Shown piece by piece: positions 7,908-15,579 of a DNA stretch of 17,650 nt. Source of the DNA: Clostridia bacterium (GTDB lineage: Bacteria > Bacillota_A > Clostridia > Oscillospirales > CAG-382); NCBI GenBank assembly GCA_017517985.1, contig JAFWWX010000450.1:1-17650 (forward strand). The letters run 5' to 3'. Position 1 is the first letter of the stretch, and the number at the start of each line of letters is the position of its first letter. The notes under the pieces were generated by a model, which saw nothing but the letters and a program-made list of their open reading frames with translations, was not told the origin of the DNA and did no database searches. The position numbers were made by a program, and so were the translations under genes.

Positions 7908-8580
7908 TTCCGATTTTCTCCATGATTATTTTTTTTGCTTCATCAATAGTCTTCTCAACACTGTAATTTGTGTTATCAAATAATATCGCATCTTCTGCCG
8001 CCTTTAACGGCGCTGCACTTCTTGTAGAATCATTGAAGTCTCTCATTTTCATATCATTCAGAACTTCATCAAATGTAACATTCTGTCCCTTTTGAATAAG
8101 CTCATCATATCTTCTTTTTGCACGGCTTTCTTCATTTGCACTCATAAATATCTTTACATCTGCATCAGGGAGAATAACAGTTCCGATATCTCTGCCATCC
8201 ATTATTACAGAAGATTTTTTTGAAATACCTCTTTGCATATCAAGCAGAAACGCTCTGACAGCAGGAAGCGCTGAAACGGCAGATGCATACATTGATGATT
8301 TAGGAGTTCTTATTTTCTCAGATACATCCTGTCCATTAAGCCATATTCTCTGTGTACCGTCAACCCATTTAAGTTCTATATCTATATTTTTAAAATGCTT
8401 TGAAAGTTCCTTTTCGTCAGAGGGTTCAATGTTATTATACTGAGCATAAAGACCAACAGTACGGTAAAGTGCACCGGTATCAACATAAATAAATCCAAGC
8501 TCCTTTGCAAGCGCTTTTGCAAGTGTGCTTTTACCTACACCAGAAGGACCGTCTATTGCAATTTTATATAGTTTATTCAT
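7897..8580 (-). CDS. cmk: Cytidylate kinase (CMP/dCMP kinase)
   Basis: This kinase phosphorylates CMP and dCMP to the diphosphates with ATP in the cytoplasm. From the chosen start it has 227 residues, the usual bacterial length. Visible motifs are the P-loop GPSGVGKS (11-18), DTGALYR (34-40), which shapes the nucleotide site, and further on MDGRDIGTVILPDADVKIF, highly typical of Cmk. The ATG at 8580 is preceded by GAGGAAG with good spacing. A start 7 codons upstream (8601, MRKRKKQ) would have no binding site and would include that Shine-Dalgarno sequence in the coding region. It overlaps the end of the upstream flavoprotein gene by 8 bases and the start of plsC by 11 bases, so the genes are read as one operon. 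Confidence 0.95.
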   Translation of the reverse strand: MNKLYKIAIDGPSGVGKSTLAKALAKELGFIYVDTGALYRTVGLYAQYNNIEPSDEKELSKHFKNIDIELKWVDGTQRIWLNGQDVSEKIRTPKSSMYASAVSALPAVRAFLLDMQRGISKKSSVIMDGRDIGTVILPDADVKIFMSANEESRAKRRYDELIQKGQNVTFDEVLNDMKMRDFNDSTRSAAPLKAAEDAILFDNTNYSVEKTIDEAKKIIMEKIGNEF

Positions 8581-9895
8581 TTGTTTCTTCCTCTTTCTCA
8601 TTTAACGATAATATTGCCGACTTAGCTGCAAGTTTTCCTGTTGAAAAAGCTATTTGCAAATTAAAACCGCCTGTATATGCATCAACATCAATTATTTCTC
8701 CTGCAAAGTAAAGCCCACGGCAAATTTTTGATTCCATAGTAGATGGATTAATTTCTTTTACAGAAATACCGCCTGAGGTAATTACGGCCTCACTTACCGG
8801 GCGAAGCGCTTTTATCTGAAGCGGAAAATGCTTAAGTACATTTAGTATAGTTCTACGCTGTTCTTTTTTTAACGAATTAACTTTTGTGGAAAAAGAAATA
8901 CCGCAAAGTTTTACAAAAGGTGCAATAAGCTTTTGAGGCAGCAAGTCAGTCAACGCATTACATATATCTCTGTTGATATACTTATTAAAATCAGCAACCA
9001 AACGTGCATCAAGAACTTCCTCGTTCAACGCCGGCTTCAGGTCTACTTCCAATCGATATTCAGACGGTTCCTTCCTCATATGTGCAGAGCAGGAAAGAAC
9101 CAGAGGACCTGTGATTCCAAAATGAGTAAACAACATCTCCCCCATTTCAGAAAATACTTTTTTATTTTTCTTGTCATACAGTGAAAGAACAACATTTCTA
9201 AGTGACAGTCCCTGCAATTCATTATGTACAGCACCACACAATTCAATCGGAACAAGAGAACCTCTTGGCTTTGTGACAGTATGTCCAAACTTTCTTGCAA
9301 AGTCATATCCATCACCGGTTGAGCCTGTCTGAGGATATGATAATCCACCTGTGCATATTATTACTTTATCAAATGTATATTCATTGCCGTCAGAACACTT
9401 TATAACAAAAACCTCATCAATCTTATTAATATCAGTTACGGTTGTATTAATGAATTTGCAATTATCTAAGTTAATACTTCTCTTAAGTGCTTCAAGAACA
9501 TCTCTCGATTTATCAGAAATCGGAAATACACGATTTCCGCGTTCAGTTTTTACAGGGCAACCGTTATCTTCAAAAAAATTCATAACAGCTGCAGTATCAA
9601 ATGATTTCAAAGCTGAATATAAAAATTTCGGATTCTCTGGAACATTCTTTAAAAACTCCTCATTGGAACAGTTGTTGGTTAAATTGCATCTTCCCTTTCC
9701 AGTAATAAGCAATTTCTTCCCAAGATAAGAATTATCATAGCATTCATCGGAACGCAATTTCTGTTTTGATGAGTTTTTTTCAAATACTGTAACGGTGAAA
9801 TTTGACTGGGATGCAAAAGAGGCACACATTAATCCTGCAGCTCCGCCTCCTACAACCACAATATTTGCAAAATTGCATTCTGTTGATTTGCGCAA
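8573..9895 (-). CDS. HI0933/YhiN-family FAD-dependent flavoprotein
   Basis: The protein has 440 residues. It begins with a Rossmann FAD-binding motif, VVGGGAAG (14-21), and continues with GKKLLITGKGRCNLTN (59-74), GGLSYPQTGSTGDGYDFA (183-200) and the C-terminal FAGEIIDVDAYTGGFNLQ (397-414), all characteristic of the HI0933/YhiN (TIGR00275-like) group. Members bind FAD, and their reaction is not established. A stretch of roughly 16 residues (about 42-58) between the first strand pair and GKKLL looks like an insertion, which helps explain a length above the usual 400 or so. The start is TTG at 9895, with AGGAAGGGGG seven bases before it. An ATG at 9900 is out of frame. It is the first gene of the minus-strand operon, has a strong promoter upstream, and overlaps cmk. 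Confidence 0.88.
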   Translation of the reverse strand: MRKSTECNFANIVVVGGGAAGLMCASFASQSNFTVTVFEKNSSKQKLRSDECYDNSYLGKKLLITGKGRCNLTNNCSNEEFLKNVPENPKFLYSALKSFDTAAVMNFFEDNGCPVKTERGNRVFPISDKSRDVLEALKRSINLDNCKFINTTVTDINKIDEVFVIKCSDGNEYTFDKVIICTGGLSYPQTGSTGDGYDFARKFGHTVTKPRGSLVPIELCGAVHNELQGLSLRNVVLSLYDKKNKKVFSEMGEMLFTHFGITGPLVLSCSAHMRKEPSEYRLEVDLKPALNEEVLDARLVADFNKYINRDICNALTDLLPQKLIAPFVKLCGISFSTKVNSLKKEQRRTILNVLKHFPLQIKALRPVSEAVITSGGISVKEINPSTMESKICRGLYFAGEIIDVDAYTGGFNLQIAFSTGKLAAKSAILSLNEKEEETNE

Positions 9896-9959
9896 ACCAT
9901 ATCCCCCTTCCTATCATAGTACTGAAACAAATCGTAATAAAATTTATTTTATACAGCCT

Positions 9960-9988
9960 ATTATGCCATAAATCACAGCTTTTGTCAA
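9960..9988 (-). promoter_or_regulatory. Strong sigma-A promoter for the flavoprotein-cmk-plsC-ispH-rpsA operon
   Basis: On the minus strand a perfect -35 TTGACA (9988-9983) is followed after 17 bases by CATAAT (9965-9960). TGG directly before it gives an extended -10. The TTG start lies about 65 bases downstream, so the leader is short. It faces away from the metF promoter in the same 231-base intergenic region. Confidence 0.8.
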
Positions 9989-10067
9989 GCGAAAACATAA
10001 TAATAGCACGCATTACTGCTGTTACTATTTATTTTGCTAAAGGCAATATCTAATTCTTAAAATACTA

Positions 10068-10096
10068 TTGAAAAATAAGGAATAATATGCTATAAT
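10068..10096 (+). promoter_or_regulatory. Sigma-A promoter with extended -10 for the metF-metH operon
   Basis: A -35 TTGAAA (10068-10073), a 17-base spacer and TATAAT (10091-10096) preceded by TGC form a near-consensus extended promoter. metF starts 30 bases further on with AGAGGT (10115-10120) as binding site. The leader is too short for a SAM or cobalamin riboswitch. Confidence 0.8.
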
Positions 10097-10126
10097 AAAA
10101 TAATAAACAAAAAAAGAGGTCCAAAT

Positions 10127-11008
10127 ATGAAACTGACAAATATACTGCGCACAGACTCCCTTTCATTGTCTTTCGAGGTTTTTCCACCTAAAACCGACCT
10201 TGCTTTTGAGAGCGTTGAAAAAGCAGTTTTTGAAATTGCTAAACTAAAACCTTCTTTTATGAGCGTTACATACGGTACTGGAGGAAGAACAAGCAAATAT
10301 ACACTTGATATTGCAAAGGATATTAAAGCAAAGTACAATGTACCGACTATAGCTCACCTTACCTGTGTTTCATCAACAAAAGAAACGGTACATAAAAAAA
10401 TTAATGATATAAAAAATGCCGGCATTGAAAACATAATGGCACTCCGTGGAGATATTCCCTCTGACATTTCGTCAAGTGATATATCAAAATGGGATTATCG
10501 TCATGCCATTGATTTAATAAGAGAGCTTCGTGAAAGCGGTCATGATTTCTGTATCGGGGCTGCATGCTATCCTGAAATTCATCCTGAGAGCACAAATCAG
10601 AAAGCAGACATTACATTTTTAAAAGAGAAAGTTGATGCAGGGTGCGATTTCCTCACAACACAGATGTTTTTCGACAATAATCTTTTATATAATTTCCTTT
10701 ATAAAATAAGAGAGGCTGGTATAACAGTTCCTGTTGTTCCCGGTATTATGCCAATAACAAACGCAAACCAGATTGAACGTGCAATAAAGCTCTCCGGTTC
10801 ATTTATGCCCCAGAGATTCAAAGCACTTGTAGATAAATTCGGTACAAGCCCAAAAGCAATGATGCAAGCCGGAATTGCTTATGCAACGGACCAAATAATT
10901 GACCTTTATGCAAACAACATCACAAATGTTCACGTATACTCTATGAATAAGCCTGAGGTTGCAGAAAAAATCCAGAACAACCTTTCGGATATAATAACAA
11001 TATTATGA
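10127..11008 (+). CDS. metF: Methylenetetrahydrofolate reductase (MetF)
   Basis: MetF reduces 5,10-methylene-tetrahydrofolate to 5-methyl-tetrahydrofolate, the methyl donor for MetH. The 293 residues match the usual bacterial length of the flavin-containing TIM-barrel enzyme. The start LSLSFEVFPPKTD carries the conserved Glu17 of the active site, and SVTYGTGG (46-53) and ALRGD (104-108) are typical folate/FAD-contact stretches. The C-terminal part GIMPITNANQIERAIKLSG is also family-like. It has a near-consensus promoter and is the first gene of a three-gene operon. Its TGA stop overlaps the next ATG (ATGA, 11005-11008), so the two are translationally coupled. It is the only gene in the window ending in TGA; the others use TAA. 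Confidence 0.95.
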   Translation: MKLTNILRTDSLSLSFEVFPPKTDLAFESVEKAVFEIAKLKPSFMSVTYGTGGRTSKYTLDIAKDIKAKYNVPTIAHLTCVSSTKETVHKKINDIKNAGIENIMALRGDIPSDISSSDISKWDYRHAIDLIRELRESGHDFCIGAACYPEIHPESTNQKADITFLKEKVDAGCDFLTTQMFFDNNLLYNFLYKIREAGITVPVVPGIMPITNANQIERAIKLSGSFMPQRFKALVDKFGTSPKAMMQAGIAYATDQIIDLYANNITNVHVYSMNKPEVAEKIQNNLSDIITIL

Positions 11009-11601
11009 AAAACACAGTAATTGTAAAAGAATACGGCCTTCCTGAGATAAACAGAGAAGCACTACTTCGTTATATGCGTGCAGGAAACACTGATGAAAAG
11101 ATAGACGAATTAATTGATAAATGCATTTCTGAGAGCATCTACTCGTTCAGATACAGTGTATGCTACACAATCACAGACTTTGAAGTTAAAAAAAATAAGG
11201 TTTATTTTGACCATTTTACAGTTAATTCTGCTTCTTTATCAGAAAACCTTGCAGGTTCAGATTCAGCAGTAATATTTGGGGCAACAATTGGTATTGGCAT
11301 AGACAGATTAATCAATAAATATTCAAGACTATCACCTGCCAAAGCACTTTGTATACAGGCAATAGGTGCTGAACGTATTGAAACCTTATGTGATGTATTT
11401 AATAAAGAAATGAACAGTAAATTTATTTATACAAAAAATCGCTTCAGTCCCGGTTACGGTGATTTTGACATTGTATATCAGAAAGACATATTTGCAATTC
11501 TTGACTGTCCAAAAAGAATTGGACTTACACTTAATTCAAGTCTTATGATGTCGCCCTCAAAATCAGTAACTGCTATTATAGGATTCAAAAGAGAGGAATA
11601 A
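11005..11601 (+). CDS. Stand-alone cobalamin-dependent methionine synthase reactivation domain
   Basis: The 198 residues resemble the C-terminal activation domain of MetH (Met_synt_B12 family). That domain binds S-adenosylmethionine and remethylates cobalamin that has been oxidised to cob(II)alamin. The strongest match is at residues 145-183: NRFSPGYGDFDIVYQKDIF followed by a SLMMSPSKS stretch. R146 and G150-Y151-G152 correspond to the SAM-binding RxxxGY element. A second family-like stretch, VIFGATIGIGID, lies at 89-100. In Escherichia coli this domain is the last third of one large MetH; here it is a separate gene placed between metF and a MetH that lacks it. It overlaps metF by 4 bases (ATGA) and ends 3 bases before metH. 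The role is inferred from family and context. Confidence 0.88.
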   Translation: MKNTVIVKEYGLPEINREALLRYMRAGNTDEKIDELIDKCISESIYSFRYSVCYTITDFEVKKNKVYFDHFTVNSASLSENLAGSDSAVIFGATIGIGIDRLINKYSRLSPAKALCIQAIGAERIETLCDVFNKEMNSKFIYTKNRFSPGYGDFDIVYQKDIFAILDCPKRIGLTLNSSLMMSPSKSVTAIIGFKREE

Positions 11602-11604
11602 ACA

Positions 11605-14016
11605 ATGGATTTCAGAGAATATTTAAAAAATAATATAGTCATTCTTGATGGCGGAATGGGGACGCTTCTTCAGGAAAGAGGTCTTGTTCCCGGAGAACAT
11701 CCTGAAATGTGGAATATTTTACATCCCGATATAATTACGGAAATCCATACCAATTATTTCAATGCGGGAAGTAACATCATCAACACAAACACTTTCGGTG
11801 CAAATCCTTTTAATTTCGATGACGAAACACTTGAAAAAATAATATGTGCTGCCGTTATTAATGCAAATAAAGCCCGTGATAACAGTACATCTCAAAAAGA
11901 AAAATATATATCACTTGATATAGGTCCGCTTGGAAGATTAATAAAACCATTTGGTGACCTTGAATTTGAAGATGCAGTTTCTGCTTTTAGTAAAGTTGTT
12001 TCAATAGGTATAAAATATGGAGTTGACCTTATTACAGTTGAAACAATGAATGATTCTTATGAAACAAAAGCAGCAGTTCTTGCAGTAAAGGAAAATTGCG
12101 ATCTTCCGTTAATTGTTACAAATGCCTACGGCTCAGACGGAAAACTAATTACAGGCGCCTCCCCCTCTGCTATGGTTGCAATGCTTGAAGGTTTGGGAGT
12201 TGACGCACTTGGTGCAAACTGCTCTTTAGGACCTGCACAGCTTACAGCTATTGCAGATGAGCTACTTTCAGTATCTTCAATTCCGGTAATTATAAAGCCT
12301 AACGCAAGTTTGCCGAAGGTTGTTAATAACGAAACGATATATGATGTTACTGCAGATGAATTTTCTGATATAGTGACCGAAATGTGCAAAAAAGGCGTTC
12401 GTGTTATTGGCGGCTGTTGCGGTACAACACCGAACTATATAAAGTTATTAAGTGATAAAACTGCAGAACTTTTACCTGTTAAAATTGTACCAAAAAATTT
12501 AAGCTGTGTATCTTCTTACACCCATTCTGTATACTTTAACAGCAAACCTATCCTTATTGGCGAAAGAATAAATCCTACCGGCAAAAAAAGATTCAAGCAG
12601 GCACTTGTTGAAAATGATATGGACTACATTTTAAAAGAAGGTATTATGCAACAGGAAAAAGGCGTGCATATTCTTGATGTTAATGTGGGACTTCCTGAAA
12701 TCAATGAGATGGTAGTACTCAAAAATGCAATTACAGAGCTTCAGGCTGTAACAAATCTGCCACTTCAGATTGACACATCAGATATTGATGCTATGGAGCA
12801 GGCTATGCGTGTTTATAACGGAAAACCTATGGTAAATTCTGTTAATGGCAAAGAAGACTGTATGAATTCTATATTCCCTCTTGTAAAAAAATACGGTGGT
12901 CTTGTTGTTGCTCTGACACTTGACGAAAACGGCATACCTGACACCGCAGACGGCAGAGTTGCAATTGCAAAAAAAATAATTGAAAATGCTGAAAAATACG
13001 GCATATCAAAAAAAGATTTAATATTTGACACACTTGCAATGACAATAAGTGCTGATACAAATGCAGCAAATGTCACACTTGAAGCTCTGCACAGAATAAA
13101 GACAGAACTGAATTGTAACACATCACTTGGAATTTCAAATGTATCCTTTGGACTTCCCTGTAGGGACAATATTAACAGTACATTCTTTACGACGGCACTT
13201 TCAAAAGGGCTTTCAGCGGCTATAATGAATCCATATTCAATAGATATGATGAAGGTGTACTATTCCTATCTCGCTTTATGTGGCTGGGATGATAACTTCT
13301 CAAATTATATCAAGTTTTGCAATGAAATAAATACTGAACAAATAAATTCTTCTAAAATTTCTGAAATAAAGTCCGATTTTGATATATTGTCTGATTCTTG
13401 GTCATCTAAATTACAAGAAGCAATAATTCAGGGAAGAAAAGAAACAGCCGCACATATAACCAGAGAACTTTTACTGACTGTCTCCCCTATGACTATTGTT
13501 GAAAATGATATTATTCCTGCACTTGATAATGTTGGTAAAGGATTTGAAAACAAAACCGTTTATCTCCCGCAGCTGCTTATGAGTGCAGAGTCTGCCAAGG
13601 CGTCCTTTGAAATAATAAAGCAGAAAGTATCATCCGAAAACTCCGTAGCTTCCAAAAAAAATAGTGTAGTTATTGCTACAGTTAAGGGAGATATACACGA
13701 TATAGGAAAAAATATAGTAAAGCTTTTACTTGAAAACTACGGTTTTAATGTCATAGACCTAGGAAAAGATGTAGAACCGTCCATAATTACTGCAGCTATA
13801 AAAGAAAATAATGCCGGCATCTGCTGTTTAAGTGCCCTTATGACGACTACAGTTCCTGCGATGGAGAAAACAATAAGTCTTATTAGAAAAACATCCCCGC
13901 AGTGTAAAATAATGGTTGGTGGAGCAGTAATGAATAAAGATTATGCAAATGCTATCGGTGCAGATTTTTACGGTAAGGATGCAATGGAAGCTGTACGCAT
14001 TGCCTCGGAAATATAA
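11605..14016 (+). CDS. metH: Cobalamin-dependent methionine synthase (MetH) without reactivation domain
   Basis: MetH moves a methyl group from methyl-tetrahydrofolate through cobalamin to homocysteine. The 803 residues hold, in order: the homocysteine-binding barrel (1 to about 290) with zinc ligands C206 (GANCSLGP) and C271/C272 (GGCCGTTP); the pterin-binding barrel (about 315-570, including IGERINPTGKKRF); a helical cap (about 595-680); and the Rossmann cobalamin domain (about 685-803) with D696-x-H698-x-x-G701, the motif supplying the axial histidine. The chain stops after the cobalamin domain, about 420 residues short of the roughly 1,227-residue E. coli enzyme. The missing activation module is the gene directly upstream. 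The ATG has GAGAGGAA before it, inside the end of the previous gene. Operon: metF, activation protein, metH. Confidence 0.96.
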   Translation: MDFREYLKNNIVILDGGMGTLLQERGLVPGEHPEMWNILHPDIITEIHTNYFNAGSNIINTNTFGANPFNFDDETLEKIICAAVINANKARDNSTSQKEKYISLDIGPLGRLIKPFGDLEFEDAVSAFSKVVSIGIKYGVDLITVETMNDSYETKAAVLAVKENCDLPLIVTNAYGSDGKLITGASPSAMVAMLEGLGVDALGANCSLGPAQLTAIADELLSVSSIPVIIKPNASLPKVVNNETIYDVTADEFSDIVTEMCKKGVRVIGGCCGTTPNYIKLLSDKTAELLPVKIVPKNLSCVSSYTHSVYFNSKPILIGERINPTGKKRFKQALVENDMDYILKEGIMQQEKGVHILDVNVGLPEINEMVVLKNAITELQAVTNLPLQIDTSDIDAMEQAMRVYNGKPMVNSVNGKEDCMNSIFPLVKKYGGLVVALTLDENGIPDTADGRVAIAKKIIENAEKYGISKKDLIFDTLAMTISADTNAANVTLEALHRIKTELNCNTSLGISNVSFGLPCRDNINSTFFTTALSKGLSAAIMNPYSIDMMKVYYSYLALCGWDDNFSNYIKFCNEINTEQINSSKISEIKSDFDILSDSWSSKLQEAIIQGRKETAAHITRELLLTVSPMTIVENDIIPALDNVGKGFENKTVYLPQLLMSAESAKASFEIIKQKVSSENSVASKKNSVVIATVKGDIHDIGKNIVKLLLENYGFNVIDLGKDVEPSIITAAIKENNAGICCLSALMTTTVPAMEKTISLIRKTSPQCKIMVGGAVMNKDYANAIGADFYGKDAMEAVRIASEI

Positions 14017-14064
14017 GAATAGCAACAACTTCACATTTGTATATAATACGGTAGAATTAAACAT

Positions 14065-14113
14065 AAAAGAGCAAGAAGAAAAGGATTAACTCCTTCTATT
14101 CCTGCTCTTTTTT
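14065..14113. terminator. Bidirectional terminator between metH and rnfB
   Basis: The outer stem AAAAGAGCA (14065-14073) pairs with TGCTCTTTT (14103-14111). An inner, mismatch-containing stem closes on AGGA/TCCT around TTAAC. It is followed by TTTTTTG on the plus strand and TTTTATGT on the minus strand. It lies 48 bases after the metH stop and 13 bases beyond the rnfB stop, so it can serve both convergent operons. Confidence 0.82.
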
Positions 14114-14126
14114 GTTATAAAACATA

Positions 14127-14981
14127 TTATGATTTTAAAAATGCAAGTTCTACACTATCAATGGTGGCGCCCAATTTTTCCTGAGATGTATTGGACCAGA
14201 TAATTTTACGTGGACACTTTTCAACACAAATGTCACATCCGGTACAAAGTTCATAATCTATCTCAGCAATTGATCCATTAACCTTAATTGCCCCTGAAGG
14301 ACAGCTTTTCTCACATATTTTGCATCCGATACATCCAAGCTCACAGTATGTTTTAGTTACAGCGCCCTTATCAGCAGACATACACCCAACCCAGTGCTTT
14401 GCTTCAAACGGAATAAGTCTTATAATTTTCTTTGGACAAGCCTCTACACACATACCGCAAGCCTTACATTTATCATAGTCAACAGAAGCAACACCACTTT
14501 CGACTGTGATTGCTCCAAAACCACAAGCTTTAACACAGGAGCCAAGACCTATACAACCGTTTGGACAAAGCTTATCTCCACCTGCAAGTCTGTTTGCGGC
14601 ATTACAGTCCTCAATGCCTGCATATACATACTTTTTCTTTGCAAACTCATGTGTTCCCGAACACATAACCTGTGCTCTGTAACGAACCTTCTTGCCGTCA
14701 ACAACCGGTTTGCCCATAATAACGGATATTAATTCCGTAACATTGTCGCCGCACGCATTACAGGCATTCATTTTTGCATCACCCTTAACAATAGCATCAG
14801 CCAGTGCAGTGCATCCTGCATATCCGCATCCACCGCAATTTGCTCCGGGAAGGACCTCTGCTATCTTTTCTACTCTTTCGTCAACTTCAACTTTAAAAAT
14901 ATGACTTGCAAATGCGAGTACTAAACCAAGGACTATACTTATAGCTGCAAATACAATTGCTGCAATTAAAATACCATTCAT
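14127..14981 (-). CDS. rnfB: Rnf complex subunit RnfB (iron-sulfur protein)
   Basis: RnfB is thought to be the entry point for electrons from ferredoxin into the Rnf complex on the cytoplasmic side. The 284 residues start with one membrane anchor (about 4-27). A Fe-S domain follows, with C49, C52, C57 and C74 (CGGCGYAGC). Next comes an irregular cysteine group, C139/C143/C149/C153, and then three ferredoxin CxxCxxCxxxC motifs at C172/175/178/182, C217/220/223/227 and C246/249/252/256. The multi-cluster C-terminus is typical of the longer RnfB of Clostridia and acetogens rather than the short proteobacterial form. The start ATG has AAGGGGGAT nine bases before it. It is the last gene of the operon, 14 bases after rnfA, and is followed by a terminator. 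Confidence 0.95.
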   Translation of the reverse strand: MNGILIAAIVFAAISIVLGLVLAFASHIFKVEVDERVEKIAEVLPGANCGGCGYAGCTALADAIVKGDAKMNACNACGDNVTELISVIMGKPVVDGKKVRYRAQVMCSGTHEFAKKKYVYAGIEDCNAANRLAGGDKLCPNGCIGLGSCVKACGFGAITVESGVASVDYDKCKACGMCVEACPKKIIRLIPFEAKHWVGCMSADKGAVTKTYCELGCIGCKICEKSCPSGAIKVNGSIAEIDYELCTGCDICVEKCPRKIIWSNTSQEKLGATIDSVELAFLKS

Positions 14982-14995
14982 ACAAACTATCCCCC

Positions 14996-15577
14996 TTATA
15001 TCGTCAGTGAAGCACCCTGGAATCCGGAGAAAGCCATAGCAACAAGCCCTGCCGTTACAAGAGCAATAGGTATACCTTTAAAGCACTTTGGAACATCTGC
15101 AAATTCAACTCTCGCTCTGACACCGGCAAAAACAACAATCGCCATTGTAAAACCAACAGCCGAGAAAAATCCATAAATAATTGATCTATCAAGTGAATAG
15201 CTGTTATCAATACAAAGAAGAGCACATCCAAGAATAGCGCAGTTTGTTGTTATAAGAGGCAGATAAATACCAAGAGCTGAATACAGTGCCTTTAGATATT
15301 TGCGTAGGAACATCTCAATAAGCTGAACAAGAGATGCAATTATAAGTATAAAAGCGATTGTTCTGAAATATTCAAGTTCATTTGGCTTAAGAATAAAATT
15401 ATAAACAATCTAGGTGATTGCATTTGAAACTGTCATTACAAATGTAACAGCACAACCCATTCCAAGTGCATTGGAAGGTTTATCGGAAAGTCCGAAAAAC
15501 GGACAACATCCAAGGAATTTTACAAAAATGAAGTTTTCGAGAAGAACGGCCGATAGGATTATTACTAAAATATCCAT
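14996..15577 (-). pseudogene. rnfA: Rnf complex subunit RnfA, interrupted by an in-frame TAG at codon 56
   Basis: RnfA is an integral membrane subunit which, with RnfE, holds an intramembrane [2Fe-2S] cluster. Read from ATG 15577, preceded by AAGGAGG, the frame codes for MDILVIILSAVLLENFIFVK and onwards as far as SNAIT (55). It then meets TAG (15412-15410) and continues without shift as IVYNFILKPNELEYFRT to a TAA. The total is 193 codons, the same as E. coli RsxA. Cluster cysteines are kept: C24/C25 (LGCCPFFG) before the stop and C113 (TTNCAILGC) after it. Homologues usually have Trp at the TAG position (for example AWLID in RsxA), so TGG to TAG is the simplest event. The rest looks intact, so the change is recent, a sequencing error, or read through. 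The ATG at 15313 (Met89) has no Shine-Dalgarno sequence and is unlikely to restart translation. Confidence 0.85.
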
Positions 15578-15579
15578 TA

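Noticed and set aside
10097..10126. SAM or cobalamin riboswitch, or T-box, before metF
   Set aside because: Only about 25 bases lie between the likely transcription start and the ATG, which is too short for any of these elements.
14042..14047. TATAAT-like sequence between metH and rnfB
   Set aside because: It points toward the terminator and a convergent gene, has no good -35, and has no gene downstream on that strand.
14996..15313. A stand-alone 105-residue gene starting at ATG 15313
   Set aside because: The sequence is the C-terminal half of RnfA in the same frame as the upstream half. There is no ribosome binding site before this ATG, so it is not a separate gene.
15410..15412. UAG reassigned to a sense codon genome-wide
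   Set aside because: Only one in-frame TAG occurs in 16 genes, at a position where TGG is expected. A reassigned codon should appear more often. A nonsense change or sequence error is simpler, although TAG is not used as a terminator here.
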